A stretch of DNA of 64,000 nt from Yersinia massiliensis (GTDB lineage: Bacteria > Pseudomonadota > Gammaproteobacteria > Enterobacterales > Enterobacteriaceae), in NCBI RefSeq assembly GCF_003048255.1, contig NZ_CP028487.1, forward strand, positions 3,844,001 to 3,908,000, read 5' to 3'. This document shows positions 41,858 to 50,913 of this stretch, one piece after another. The notes under the pieces are model-generated. The model was not told the DNA's origin and ran no database searches. It saw only the letters and a list, made by a program, of their open reading frames with translations. The stretch's first letter is position 1. The number at the start of each line of letters is the position of its first letter. Both the position numbers and the translations under genes were made by a program.

Positions 41858-44461
41858 TCAGCGACATTCGCCATTCAACTGGATAACCGGCATCTGCGGT
41901 GTTGGTTCTAGCCCGTTAAGGTTGTAACTGACGCGACACTGTTTATCGTCGCCCTTACCCCACGACACAGACAGTTGGCCCTTTTGCGGCAAACCGGTCA
42001 GGTAAACCTGTCCGTCATCACCGACAATACTGCTGATTTCTTCACCGCTGGCGTTATCCAGCAATGAGGCGGTCGCCCCGAACGGCACCACACCAGCCCC
42101 ACCCGCACGAGTCAAATTAATCAATACTTGATAACCAATACGCGTCGCGAATTTCGTTTTCACCACTGCGCCGTTGGTCGGATAGACCGTCTGCTGGTTC
42201 TGCGGCAAATCGACACCGTCCGGTAATGTGCTAGGGTCAAGGCCAATGCTGTTACGTGTGTAATCCGACAGATAAGGCACCACACCGAAACCGCGCGAAT
42301 CAATCTTCCCACCGCCGTTGGAAAGGCTGACACCTCCGGCTCCCGGCGCACTCACCAACGCCACTGAACTGCCTAATGTGCGTGACAGCGTTATGCCTTC
42401 AGCATGGACAACCGCCCCACCGCTCATGTTGACGTTCATCGAACGCATGTCATTCGAGTAGCCGTAACCCGCAGCAATGTTGCCTTTACTGCCTTGATAG
42501 CCCAGATTGAGGTTGCTGTTACTGGCCTGACCTTGATTACCCCACCCTTGCATCACACGGTAAGAAAGCGCACCGTCTCGGTCGCTACCAGAAATACCCG
42601 CTTGGTTCTGAGTGCGTCCTTGATTGTTATGGGTCACCTGACTGCTCGCGAAAGTATTTTGCAACGCAGACGAGTGACTAAATATGCTGAAAGGCACGTT
42701 TAGGTTAAATGAAATCTGGCGATTTTCCGGCCAGTTACCATTGTCTTTCATCCGATCAATCGTGTAGTAAAGCCCATAGCTCACACTGTGATAGCTGCCG
42801 TTATAACCTGCCGATAGGCTAGTCAGGGTTTTCGTTGACCCCCAATAATTATCACGGTTAGCACGCAGGCTCACCGAACCATAGCCACCTAATTGTTGGG
42901 TGACCTGAGTCTGGAAACTGCTGCGGCGGCGACTCAATGTCCAAGGCGAGACATCTTCCCGCTGGGCATAACCCATGCTGTTGTATTCCGCAAAACTGTA
43001 ATAATTTCGCGTGGAATAACGCAGCGCAGTCAGGTCCATTGACGTTCCTGTGGTCAACATACTTTTGGAATAACGCATGCGCCATGAACCCCCAGCCTGA
43101 CGTTCTTCATCTTCAAACTTCGTGCTGGAGAAGGTTCCATCAACGGACATGGCGCCAAAATCACCCATTGAAATACCGGAACCCATACTCAACGCACTGT
43201 AGTTTTGTGAAGCCAATGCGCCGCCATACAGCGTCAGGTTTTTCGGTAAGCCATATATCAGCGTGGCCAGCACAAACTCAGATTCGCGCGAACCTTGCGT
43301 GGTCCCGCCATCATAGCGGCCCGCCGTGACTTCATATTTCATGGCCCCCGGACGCAGCATCACTGGCAGGGAGGAATAGGGCACCACGAAGGTACGGACA
43401 CTGCCATCAGCTTCTGTGACCGACACATCGAGGTCACCGGACATGCCTGCCTGAAAGAGATCTTTGATTTCAAATGGGCCAGGTGCCACGTAAGTCTCAT
43501 ACACCACATAGCCATTCTGGCGCACAGTGACACGCGCATTACTGTTAGCCACGCCGTTTATCTGCGGGGCAAAACCGCGCAAACGTGCCGGCATCATTTG
43601 TTCTGACGAACTCAGCTGTACACCGAGGAACGGCACACCGTCCAGCACGTCGCTTCCGGTATTGGCTTCACCCATCGTCAGGCGTGAACGCCAACTACGG
43701 ATATCGCGCGACAAGTAGGTACTGGAGAAATTCGTACTGTCGCTACTCCCATTATTATTCGAATCAGAATGGCTGTGCGTGATGGTACTGCGCAGACGCC
43801 ACGCCCCCGCATTCGCCCCCGCTTGCACGTTAGCAAAGACGTTGTTAGTCGTGTGTTGTTCGCTATTGGTTGTCTGTTCGTTACGTCCGGCACTCAGGTT
43901 GTAGTTAAACAACATTGCAGGGATCCCATCGTCCCACTGAGTAGGATCAAACTGGCTGTCTCTGCCTGGCTGCATCGCCACCTGCGGAATACTGATATCC
44001 AGACGCAAGCGCGATAAGTCGAATTTCACCGTGGATTCTGGGATAAGCGCGGACAAATCATCCACTGGCTTATCTTTCGGTAAATCCTTAAACGCGGGCA
44101 ACTGGTCAACGTTAACGCCGAGTGCGTTGAGTAATTCTGGCGTCAGTTCTGGCGCAATGTTGCCGTGTGTATTTTTGCCAAACATCAGATCACGGGATAC
44201 TGCTTCGTGCTGGTTCACAAATATGGTGACCAGATAGCGACCTTCCCCCACCCCGCCAGCATGGGAAAATGCCGAGAGATCGACATCAGTCCCCCCCGCC
44301 CCCAGCGAAAGTAATTCAGGCTCGAAGTAATCCTCAGCCCAAGTGTTCTGGCAACTCATTAATACTAAGAGCGCAAGTGTATTGCGCGGTAAGGCGCGGT
44401 CATTTGTTCTTAAACAGGAAGTCAATTTCTGACTCAAGATCATCCCTACTCTACGATTCAT
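41858..44461 (-). CDS. Outer membrane fimbrial usher, fimbria 2
   Basis: Pilus assembly barrel of 867 residues. The signal region (about 1-42, NTLALLVLMSCQNTWA) is followed by the N-terminal domain (YFEPELLSLGAGGTDVDLSA), barrel and plug (MGEANTGSDVLDGVPFLGVQ, PARLRGFAPQINGVA, VRQNGYVVYET), and the C-terminal domain with PFGATASLLDNASGEEISS and cysteines in QCRVSYN and NGECR. It is intact. Its sequence differs widely from the usher of fimbria 1, so the two systems are not a recent duplication. It lies 18 bp after a chaperone gene, with GGGAAAGAG before the ATG. Confidence 0.93.
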   Translation of the reverse strand: MNRRVGMILSQKLTSCLRTNDRALPRNTLALLVLMSCQNTWAEDYFEPELLSLGAGGTDVDLSAFSHAGGVGEGRYLVTIFVNQHEAVSRDLMFGKNTHGNIAPELTPELLNALGVNVDQLPAFKDLPKDKPVDDLSALIPESTVKFDLSRLRLDISIPQVAMQPGRDSQFDPTQWDDGIPAMLFNYNLSAGRNEQTTNSEQHTTNNVFANVQAGANAGAWRLRSTITHSHSDSNNNGSSDSTNFSSTYLSRDIRSWRSRLTMGEANTGSDVLDGVPFLGVQLSSSEQMMPARLRGFAPQINGVANSNARVTVRQNGYVVYETYVAPGPFEIKDLFQAGMSGDLDVSVTEADGSVRTFVVPYSSLPVMLRPGAMKYEVTAGRYDGGTTQGSRESEFVLATLIYGLPKNLTLYGGALASQNYSALSMGSGISMGDFGAMSVDGTFSSTKFEDEERQAGGSWRMRYSKSMLTTGTSMDLTALRYSTRNYYSFAEYNSMGYAQREDVSPWTLSRRRSSFQTQVTQQLGGYGSVSLRANRDNYWGSTKTLTSLSAGYNGSYHSVSYGLYYTIDRMKDNGNWPENRQISFNLNVPFSIFSHSSALQNTFASSQVTHNNQGRTQNQAGISGSDRDGALSYRVMQGWGNQGQASNSNLNLGYQGSKGNIAAGYGYSNDMRSMNVNMSGGAVVHAEGITLSRTLGSSVALVSAPGAGGVSLSNGGGKIDSRGFGVVPYLSDYTRNSIGLDPSTLPDGVDLPQNQQTVYPTNGAVVKTKFATRIGYQVLINLTRAGGAGVVPFGATASLLDNASGEEISSIVGDDGQVYLTGLPQKGQLSVSWGKGDDKQCRVSYNLNGLEPTPQMPVIQLNGECR

Positions 44462-44479
44462 TATTCTCTTTCCCGAGCC

Positions 44480-45229
44480 CTACAGCGCCTGACGTTGTAA
44501 CGGCATCAACTGACTATTTTCGGCGATAACTTGCCATTCCACTTCCCCTCGCAGACCACTCGCGAGGGGATAACGCTGTTGCCCTTTAGGCGGAACAAGT
44601 CTGCGCATGGCATCAGCAGGGAGTGCTTTTCCCCCCACAGACAGCTGGCTAAAATTGATATAAAAAGGCGTCGGGTTTTCGGCCACTAGCTCATTGTTTT
44701 GTAAGCTGAAACGGAGCTGCTTAGATGCTGTTGCCACACCGCCCTCAGGTAATCCTTCTGGGCGATAAAACAACTTCATGTTGTTCACCACCGCGAGCAC
44801 CAGTTGCCCGCCGGTCTGGCTGGCTTTATCCGGCGTAGAGGGGATCCCTTTTACCGAAAGGTAAAAGACGGACTCCCGGTCCTGCGGCAATGACATTTTT
44901 GTGAGGCGAACCAGCAGGGTGAGTTGTTCACCGGGATCTACTCGCTTTAATGGCGGCGTGACCAGCAGCGGAATCGCATCCGTTGGCCCTTTATTATCTG
45001 CTTCTGCTGCGGGCAGGCCGGTCGCGAAGTCCATCGGCCGCACCCATGACTGCATCAGATACGCCCGATCGGTGTTATTCGTCAGTGACCACGTGATGCC
45101 CTTGGTTTGTGAAGCCGGATACACAACCCGAAACTGACTGATCGAAAGACCCGATGGCTGCTCTGCGGCGGCAAAAAACGGCAACGCGAGCGCGGCGATA
45201 AATAAAGGCAGCGTCAGAGAAAACCTCAT
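44480..45229 (-). CDS. Periplasmic fimbrial chaperone, fimbria 2 (copy C, next to usher)
   Basis: PapD-family chaperone of 249 residues. The signal peptide ends LPFFAAA (about 22). Ig-like domain 1 shows SISQFRVVYPASQTKG, SWVRPMD and DRESVFYLSVKGIP; domain 2 shows KLFYRPEGLPEG and NPTPFYINFSQLSVGGKAL. The first basic anchor (in FRVVYP) and the KLFYRP lysine are present. It overlaps the preceding chaperone gene by 4 bp (ATGA). Three chaperones in one operon suggest that each serves different subunits; this one, beside usher and adhesin, may serve the tip. Confidence 0.9.
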   Translation of the reverse strand: MRFSLTLPLFIAALALPFFAAAEQPSGLSISQFRVVYPASQTKGITWSLTNNTDRAYLMQSWVRPMDFATGLPAAEADNKGPTDAIPLLVTPPLKRVDPGEQLTLLVRLTKMSLPQDRESVFYLSVKGIPSTPDKASQTGGQLVLAVVNNMKLFYRPEGLPEGGVATASKQLRFSLQNNELVAENPTPFYINFSQLSVGGKALPADAMRRLVPPKGQQRYPLASGLRGEVEWQVIAENSQLMPLQRQAL

Positions 45230-46017
45230 GATTTCCCCCCGTTCAGCACGTCTGATATGAACAACGGACTGTTGCCGCCATAATCATTAATCACCGTCCA
45301 CTGTGCCTGCTGAACGCGGCCCGTTACCGGATAACTGGCCTGCGAAAAAGGCGCAATCATCGGCGCGATATCACGCACCGCAACTTCATTGCCATCAAAG
45401 GCAAGACGCGAGAACGTCAGGTAATAAGGCGTCGGGTTTTGTACTTGAACCTTTCCGTCCTGAAGATGAAACGTTAAGCGCCCTTGTGCTTCTTCCACCT
45501 TCATCGATAGCCCTACAGGGCGATAAAACAGCTTGATCGTGTTCTGAATACCCACCGCAATACGTGCCGATAGCGAGGCGTCTTCCGATTCTGTCGGTTG
45601 CGTCATGGCGGGTACGGCGATCGCGGTAATATAAAACACTGACTCACGATCAGCAGGCAGTGCAGCATCGTCCTTATGCAAAATGCGCAGGGTGTTTTTG
45701 CTGTTTTCTTCCAGCCGGAACAGAGGAGGCGTGGTGAGAAACGGGGCTGCTTCACGCCCTTGTGGCGAAACCACCACCGCAGACTGCACCAAATAAGGTC
45801 GCGAGCCATGATTTTGGATCGTCAGCGTTTGCGCACTGTCTGTTGACTGGAAGATGACACGTGTGCGACTCAGGCTGACCCCGCCTTCAGCGGCGGCCGC
45901 GCCTTGAATGAGCACCATCATGATCCCGCTGACAAACAGGCCCCAGCGTAAAAATAGTTGAATAGAACGCAAAGGGAACCTCTTACTGATAAGCAAAATC
46001 GAAGGTGATACTGGCAT
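45226..46017 (-). CDS. Periplasmic fimbrial chaperone, fimbria 2 (copy B)
   Basis: PapD-family chaperone of 263 residues with a long signal region (about 1-42, ending GAAAA). Domain 1 has GVSLSRTRVIFQSTDSAQTL and DRESVFYITAIAVP, domain 2 has KLFYRPVGLSM and NPTPYYLTFSRLAFDGNEV. The basic pair (SRTRV and IKLFYR) is intact. The start overlaps the pilin stop by 35 bp, which is long, but GGAAAG lies upstream of the ATG at 46017. A later start would remove part of the signal peptide. It is coupled to the next chaperone gene by ATGA. Confidence 0.88.
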   Translation of the reverse strand: MPVSPSILLISKRFPLRSIQLFLRWGLFVSGIMMVLIQGAAAAEGGVSLSRTRVIFQSTDSAQTLTIQNHGSRPYLVQSAVVVSPQGREAAPFLTTPPLFRLEENSKNTLRILHKDDAALPADRESVFYITAIAVPAMTQPTESEDASLSARIAVGIQNTIKLFYRPVGLSMKVEEAQGRLTFHLQDGKVQVQNPTPYYLTFSRLAFDGNEVAVRDIAPMIAPFSQASYPVTGRVQQAQWTVINDYGGNSPLFISDVLNGGKS

Positions 46018-46540
46018 TCAGCTTTCCGCCTTTAGTGGCGGCATCCTTGCATTTGTTGCCACAAGAAAGTGCAGCTTGCAGTGGAATACTGGCGCTACCC
46101 CCGTCAAAGCCGGAACCGTCAATCACCGCCGGTAGAAAGGTGGTGTTATCCACCACGTCACCCGTCGAGGTAACGATGCGCACACCGTAATTCACCACAT
46201 GAGAAGAGGCGGGTTGCAGGAACAAAAAGTCACCGCTCGCCGTGTTTCCCACACCTGAAACTTTCACACCTGGTTTCTGTACTGCGCCAATAAACCCAGC
46301 ACATTGCGAGAGGGTGATCGTCAGCGGCTTTTCTTGGCTGCCCCCATTTTTGATGTCAGATGACTGCACAGTGCCGAAATCAATAACCGGAGGTGCTGAG
46401 ACCTGACAGGTTGGTGCCTGAAACGTCGCGGTAAACTGCACATCCGTTGCTGTTACTTGGGTTACCATCGCCAGCAGGCACAGGCAAAGCGAAGCCCTCA
46501 AGGCAAGGGTTTGCCCTGATAAAGTGTTGTGATTTTTCAT
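45983..46540 (-). CDS. Fimbrial minor subunit, fimbria 2
   Basis: Pilin-type subunit of 185 residues. The signal peptide ends VTQVTA (about 31). The mature part starts TDVQFTATFQAPTCQVSAPP, has the second cysteine in TLSQCAG, an additional pair in LSCGNKC, and ends SITFDFAYQ. The extra C-x3-C pair is unusual among pilins and may form a second disulfide. It lies between chaperone copies A and B, so it could be an adaptor joining shaft and tip. Confidence 0.85.
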   Translation of the reverse strand: MKNHNTLSGQTLALRASLCLCLLAMVTQVTATDVQFTATFQAPTCQVSAPPVIDFGTVQSSDIKNGGSQEKPLTITLSQCAGFIGAVQKPGVKVSGVGNTASGDFLFLQPASSHVVNYGVRIVTSTGDVVDNTTFLPAVIDGSGFDGGSASIPLQAALSCGNKCKDAATKGGKLNASITFDFAYQ

Positions 46541-46697
46541 CGTGTCTGTCTGTTGAAAGCGTTAGGAAAAATAAAGGCGAACGTGATTTTTGCGCTGGCC
46601 GTTTCTATCGTGAGCAATGAAACACCGCCGCAGTGCACCAGCCGACCAAAATGGCTTCAAGACCAATTAAATCAGTAAGTTATTTAATTCTATCTCT

Positions 46698-47414
46698 CTA
46701 ATTTACGGTACCACTGAATTTCTCTACCCCGCCATAATCATTAATGGCTGCCCATTCAGCTTTTCCCTTTCCAGCCGTAATCGGATAAGTGTTTGAGGCA
46801 AAAGGCGCAATCATACTGGTGCCTTTAATGACATCGAGTTTGACTTTACTGCCATCAATCTGCAGTTTGTTCAGTGAAATAAAATAAGGCGTTGGGTTCG
46901 AAACCTTAATGCCCTGACCTTCTTTGGAAAACTGTAATTTCCCCATCGCCTCTTTGTGAGTGATGGGTAAGTTATCTGGCCGATAGAATAGTTTTAGCGT
47001 ATTACCTGTCGCAACTTGGAGAGTGCCGCCAACCTTGTCGTCATTGCTATCTTGGCCTGTTTTACCGGTTGGAATTGCCATGATATTCAAATAAAAGACT
47101 GACTCTTTATCTTTAGGCAAAGCATTTGATTTTTTCAAAATTCGAACTTTATTCATCGAATCAGGTTCAATACGGAATAACGCAGGCGTGGACATAAAAA
47201 CGCTGTTCGTTGATTTCGCTGAAAGACTGTCTGAAATACCAACATTAATAAGATAAGGTTGATTCTGTGACCGGTTATTAATGTTAATACTTTGGCTGCT
47301 GTCGCTTTCGGCAAAAATAATACGTGATGCGCCAATGCCAATACTGGCCATTGCCGGTTGGAATAAAAACAAACTCAGGCTTAAAATAATGCCTAACTTG
47401 CAATAACACTTCAT
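46698..47414 (-). CDS. Periplasmic fimbrial chaperone, fimbria 2 (copy A, next to major pilin)
   Basis: PapD-family chaperone of 238 residues. The signal peptide ends QPAMA (about 23). Domain 1 has SIGIGASRIIFAESDSSQSI and DKESVFYLNIMAIP; domain 2 has KLFYRPDNLPIT and NPTPYFISLNKLQIDGSKV. The C-terminus is WAAINDYGGVEKFSGTVN. Codon use is more AT-rich than in copies B and C, which points to a different history within the same operon. It follows the major pilin gene after a terminator-like hairpin and probably serves that pilin. Confidence 0.9.
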   Translation of the reverse strand: MKCYCKLGIILSLSLFLFQPAMASIGIGASRIIFAESDSSQSININNRSQNQPYLINVGISDSLSAKSTNSVFMSTPALFRIEPDSMNKVRILKKSNALPKDKESVFYLNIMAIPTGKTGQDSNDDKVGGTLQVATGNTLKLFYRPDNLPITHKEAMGKLQFSKEGQGIKVSNPTPYFISLNKLQIDGSKVKLDVIKGTSMIAPFASNTYPITAGKGKAEWAAINDYGGVEKFSGTVN

Positions 47415-47440
47415 AATATTCTCTATCTATTTAATGAAAA

Positions 47441-47464
47441 AGAGAGGTGGAAAAGCACCTCTCT
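47441..47464 (-). terminator. Hairpin after the major pilin gene of fimbria 2
   Basis: AGAGAGGTG (47441-47449) and CACCTCTCT (47456-47464) form a perfect 9-bp stem with a 6-nt loop; on the minus strand TTTTTCATT follows. It sits between the major pilin stop and the first chaperone gene and would attenuate transcription so that the pilin is made in excess. Confidence 0.75.
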
Positions 47465-47516
47465 TTTCTGACTATTTATTTCTGACTATTAATGTCGAAC
47501 TAAGAATATCTTACGA

Positions 47517-48026
47517 TTAGTTATTAACGTAAGAGATCTTGATTGGCGCAGTGTAGGCACCTGGTTCGATGTTTGCTGTATCCATTACAGCCATACCCGC
47601 AGTGAAGGTATAGGTCAGCGCGCCATTCTCATCAGCAACAACTGGAATGCTCGTGTTATTCGTGACCTGAGTGGTATTGTCTGACTGCTTCAGCATGAAA
47701 CCAGCGCTCTTAGAGGTATCGCTCAAGAACATGTTGTTTTCAGTACCCACAACGCCAGTCACTTGCAGAGCACCAGCTTCGTCTTCGCTGCAGTTTGCCA
47801 GACTAATGACCAGTGGTTCTTGACCGATCTGTTTTTTAGCTGCGTCAAATGCTGTTTTAGAGAACGAACCAACGTTTAGAGTTGCAGCACCGTTATTTGC
47901 AGCAACTTCGCAAGTCGTGTCTACAATAGTCCCTTGCAGCTGGACGTCAGTCTGAGTTGCAGCTTGAACGTGACCAGTAAGACCCATAATTAAAGCAACA
48001 GGTGCAAGGGCGATAATTCTTTTCAT
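47517..48026 (-). CDS. Major fimbrial subunit, fimbria 2
   Basis: Probable shaft pilin of 169 residues. The signal peptide ends GHVQA (about 22). The mature part starts ATQTDVQLQGTIVDTTCEVA, with the second cysteine in LANCSEDE, and ends YTAPIKISYVNN. The AAGGA ribosome-binding site fits the ATG at 48026 (7-8 bp), not the ATG 15 bp further upstream. It is first in the operon and followed by a hairpin, as expected for the most abundant subunit. Ending in YVNN instead of a penultimate aromatic residue is slightly unusual for the donor-strand end. Confidence 0.88.
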   Translation of the reverse strand: MKRIIALAPVALIMGLTGHVQAATQTDVQLQGTIVDTTCEVAANNGAATLNVGSFSKTAFDAAKKQIGQEPLVISLANCSEDEAGALQVTGVVGTENNMFLSDTSKSAGFMLKQSDNTTQVTNNTSIPVVADENGALTYTFTAGMAVMDTANIEPGAYTAPIKISYVNN

Positions 48027-48162
48027 TAAAAAATCCTTCATTAATATATATTAATACGATTGAAATTATATTTAACCAGCAGGTATTAGCTGATGAATAG
48101 ATAATACTGACCCTCAGATAAATTAAATATAGGCTAAGGATTATTTTAACGAGAGAATTGGA

Positions 48163-48174
48163 CTACACGTGTAG
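48163..48174. promoter_or_regulatory. 12-bp palindrome upstream of fimbria 2
   Basis: CTACACGTGTAG is a perfect palindrome, 137 bp before the major pilin start, in the gene-free stretch 48027-48326. It could be an operator for the fimbrial promoter; the binding protein is unknown. Apart from this and the nearby hairpin I see nothing else in the stretch. Confidence 0.3.
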
Positions 48175-48243
48175 GACGTGGCGGCAATTAGGATCAGACC
48201 ACCACATTCCTAATTCTGTGGCAATATCCTGTAGCAAAACGTA

Positions 48244-48270
48244 ATGCCATTATAAAATCTATAATGGCAT
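48244..48270 (-). terminator. Hairpin terminator of the trans-sulfuration/NhaC operon
   Basis: ATGCCATTATA (48244-48254) and TATAATGGCAT (48260-48270) are perfect 11-bp arms with a 5-nt loop, 56 bp after the NhaC-family stop. On the minus strand the tail TACGTTTTGC is only moderately T-rich, so it may be a terminator or an mRNA 3'-end stabiliser. Confidence 0.6.
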
Positions 48271-48326
48271 CAGAGGTGGTCAGTGGAAGTGACTTTTATC
48301 GAGCGGAAATACCGAATTCGAGTACG

Positions 48327-49736
48327 TTATACCGAAAAACCGAGATAGAGATAAATGGCCAAGACAATACTCGCGGTTGCAATAGCATAAGGCATCTGTG
48401 TTCGAATATGCTCAATATGGTCACAATCTGTAGCCATAGACGCCACAATAGCATCACCAGAGATAGGCGATGTCATGTCCCCGAAAATGGACCCCGCGAT
48501 TGCCGCACCAATCATATATTCTACTGGGATTCCGACGGAAACCCCCAGTTGAACCCCGATTGGGATCATGATGGCAAACGTTCCCCATGATGTCCCCGTC
48601 GCAAGCGACATAATGGCACTGATAATAAATATAAAACCAATAGAGAAGCCGGGAGAAATGACACCGGAAGTTATCGTTGCAATATATTGCCCAGTATTAA
48701 GATCGGCCGAGACATTCCCCATCAAAAATGCCAATACCATAATTGAACTGATCTTTACCATGCTGGCATAACCGACATACAGTTCTTTAAAGAACGATTC
48801 TATATTCAGGATTCGCCGGCCACAGAACCACACAAAAGAAACGGTTGTCCCAAACATCACGGCGCTATAAACCGACATAGAACCGCTACCTTTAGTAAAA
48901 TCACCGTCTCCTGTGACATACAGTGCAACCGGAACAGCAATGACGGTCGATAGAATGGGGATTAGGAAGTTAAGTAATGAATTGCATGCCGGATGGTCAA
49001 TAACTTCATCTTTTTCTTTCTCAACATGTAAGTCTTGCTTGCTGACGAAATTCACTTCAGCTTTCTTCATTGGCCCCCAAGATGCACCAGAGAAAATATA
49101 GAACAGCACTGAGGCTAGAGAGAACCACGCCATCAAATTCCACACCATTGATCTAGCCAGAATTTCAAATGGCTGACCATCGATGTATCCTTTCGCTATC
49201 TGAACACCTATAACCCCCATCATTGCCGCCCCCCAGCCATTAATCATCGCCGAGGAACAGACAGATACACATGAAGTTTGCACAATGTAAGACATTTTTT
49301 CCGGTGACAGGCCGTACCTTTTGGCCAGATCTTTGGTTGATGCCCCGGCAATAAGTTGATTGATAGAACTTTCAATGAAAATAATTGAAGTAATCACCAT
49401 TGCTAACAGTTGAACGGCTTTTTTATTAGTCACAAATTGGGTCTTTTCTGTTAAAGCCCGAACTAAACTTCTTACGCCTCCGGTAACAACAATTAAGCGC
49501 ATTATCCCGCCAATCATTACCATAAAGATAACCGTGCGTGTATTCCCAGGAGAAGCAAACGTATCAATAATGCCATTTAAAGTACCACTGATACCATGAA
49601 TGATATTGTGGTCATTAATAACCGTAAATCCAACGACTATCCCCATTAACAATGACAATATTACCTGTCGGGTAAATATTGCCAAACAAATAGTCACTAA
49701 TGGAGTAATAATTGTCCAAACGCCATAATCATGCAT
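48327..49736 (-). CDS. NhaC-family membrane transporter (Na+/H+ antiporter superfamily)
   Basis: Integral inner-membrane protein of 469 residues with about 11 hydrophobic segments. Family-type blocks include FIESSINQLIAGASTKDLAK (about 121-140), SSAMINGWGAAMMG (about 159-172), SLATGTSWGTFAIMIPIGVQ (about 401-420) and GDMTSPISGDAIVAS (about 435-449), the repeated half-site pattern of NhaC/arsenical-pump-like carriers. It is 16 bp after a trans-sulfuration enzyme gene and so probably cotranscribed. NhaC-family members are not all Na+/H+ antiporters; some carry amino acids such as methionine (MetT) or organic acids. A sulfur amino acid substrate is my inference from the neighbour. Confidence 0.85.
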   Translation of the reverse strand: MHDYGVWTIITPLVTICLAIFTRQVILSLLMGIVVGFTVINDHNIIHGISGTLNGIIDTFASPGNTRTVIFMVMIGGIMRLIVVTGGVRSLVRALTEKTQFVTNKKAVQLLAMVITSIIFIESSINQLIAGASTKDLAKRYGLSPEKMSYIVQTSCVSVCSSAMINGWGAAMMGVIGVQIAKGYIDGQPFEILARSMVWNLMAWFSLASVLFYIFSGASWGPMKKAEVNFVSKQDLHVEKEKDEVIDHPACNSLLNFLIPILSTVIAVPVALYVTGDGDFTKGSGSMSVYSAVMFGTTVSFVWFCGRRILNIESFFKELYVGYASMVKISSIMVLAFLMGNVSADLNTGQYIATITSGVISPGFSIGFIFIISAIMSLATGTSWGTFAIMIPIGVQLGVSVGIPVEYMIGAAIAGSIFGDMTSPISGDAIVASMATDCDHIEHIRTQMPYAIATASIVLAIYLYLGFSV

Positions 49737-49752
49737 ATGACTACCCTATTAA

Positions 49753-50913
49753 TTATTGTATAAAGGAAAGGGCTTGCTCTGCGTCTTCTATTAAATCATT
49801 AATATCTTCGATACCTACTGAAAGGCGTAGTGTTGTATCATATATGCCAATATCCTCTCTCTCTTCTTTAGACATAGAACCATGAGACATTGATGCAGAA
49901 TGGTTAACCATACTTTCAACGCCACCCAGTGATTCGGCCAGGACAAAATAATTTAACTTGGTAATAAATGTTTTCACCTCCGCTATATCACCTTTCAGTC
50001 GGATACTCACTACAGCACCACCTGAGCGCATCTGCTTTTTACATAACTGATGTTGTGGATGAGACTCCAGCCCTGGGTAATGGACATCAAGTACCTTAGG
50101 ATGCTGTTCTAAGAACTGAGCGATTTTTAAAGCATTACTGCATTGGCGCTCCATACGTACATCAAGCGTTTTCATACCACGCAGTGCCAGATAGGCATCA
50201 AATGGAGAGGCGATAGCACCAACTGTGGTTTTACAAAAATCCAATTGTTCTGCAATATCCTGAACATTGGTAATAACTGCACCGCCAATCAAATCAGAAT
50301 GCCCACCAATATATTTACTGGTAGATAGCATGACGATATCAGCACCCAAGGTGAGAGGACGTTGGTTCCAGGCGCTAGCAAAAGTGTTATCTACACAGGT
50401 CATAATCCCCTTATTTTTGGCGACCTGACACACTACCTCAATATCAACTAATTCCAATAGCGGATTAGTGGGAGTTTCAATCCAGATTAGACGGGTATTC
50501 TCTTGAATATGGCTATTGACTGCCGCGAGGTCATTTAGATCGATATAACTGAAAGTGGTCCCTGATGTTTGCTTTCGTAACCGTTCAAACAGCCGATAGG
50601 TACCACCGTAAACCCCTTTAGTCACTAAGACATGAGAGTCTTTTGGTAGTAGCTCCAATATGAGCGCGGTTGCAGCCATTCCAGAAGCCGTTGCCGTCGC
50701 ATAGCTCCCACCTTCTAATTCAGCCAAGGCGGTTTCATATGCATACCTTGTTGGGTTACTGCATCGGGAATAACAAAACTCCCCTTCTTCACCTAAATTT
50801 GGCTGAATGAAAGAACTGGCGGTGGTAATAGGTGGAAAAATAGCATTATTACCGCGGTCAACTTGATCTCCAGCATGGATCGCCAGAGTCGCAATTGATT
50901 TTGTCTTTTTCAT
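49753..50913 (-). CDS. Trans-sulfuration PLP enzyme (cystathionine gamma-lyase/synthase type)
   Basis: Cytoplasmic PLP enzyme of the Cys/Met metabolism family acting on cystathionine, homocysteine or methionine; 386 residues. Motifs: YSRCSNPTR (48-56), SGMAA near 78, GVYGGTYRLF (101-110), ETPTNPLL (146-153), D175 in VDNTF and the PLP lysine K200 in STSKYIGGHSD. Methionine gamma-lyases carry a cysteine after the active-site tyrosine; here Y102 is followed by GG, as in cystathionine gamma-synthase and gamma-lyase. The C-terminal LRLSVGIEDINDLIEDAEQAL is typical. It is first in an operon with the NhaC-family carrier, which favours a catabolic role over biosynthesis. Reaction direction is not fixed by sequence. 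Confidence 0.88.
   Translation of the reverse strand: MKKTKSIATLAIHAGDQVDRGNNAIFPPITTASSFIQPNLGEEGEFCYSRCSNPTRYAYETALAELEGGSYATATASGMAATALILELLPKDSHVLVTKGVYGGTYRLFERLRKQTSGTTFSYIDLNDLAAVNSHIQENTRLIWIETPTNPLLELVDIEVVCQVAKNKGIMTCVDNTFASAWNQRPLTLGADIVMLSTSKYIGGHSDLIGGAVITNVQDIAEQLDFCKTTVGAIASPFDAYLALRGMKTLDVRMERQCSNALKIAQFLEQHPKVLDVHYPGLESHPQHQLCKKQMRSGGAVVSIRLKGDIAEVKTFITKLNYFVLAESLGGVESMVNHSASMSHGSMSKEEREDIGIYDTTLRLSVGIEDINDLIEDAEQALSFIQ

Noticed and set aside
49753..50913. Methionine gamma-lyase as a firm call
   Set aside because: The residue after the active-site tyrosine is Gly rather than the Cys typical of that enzyme.
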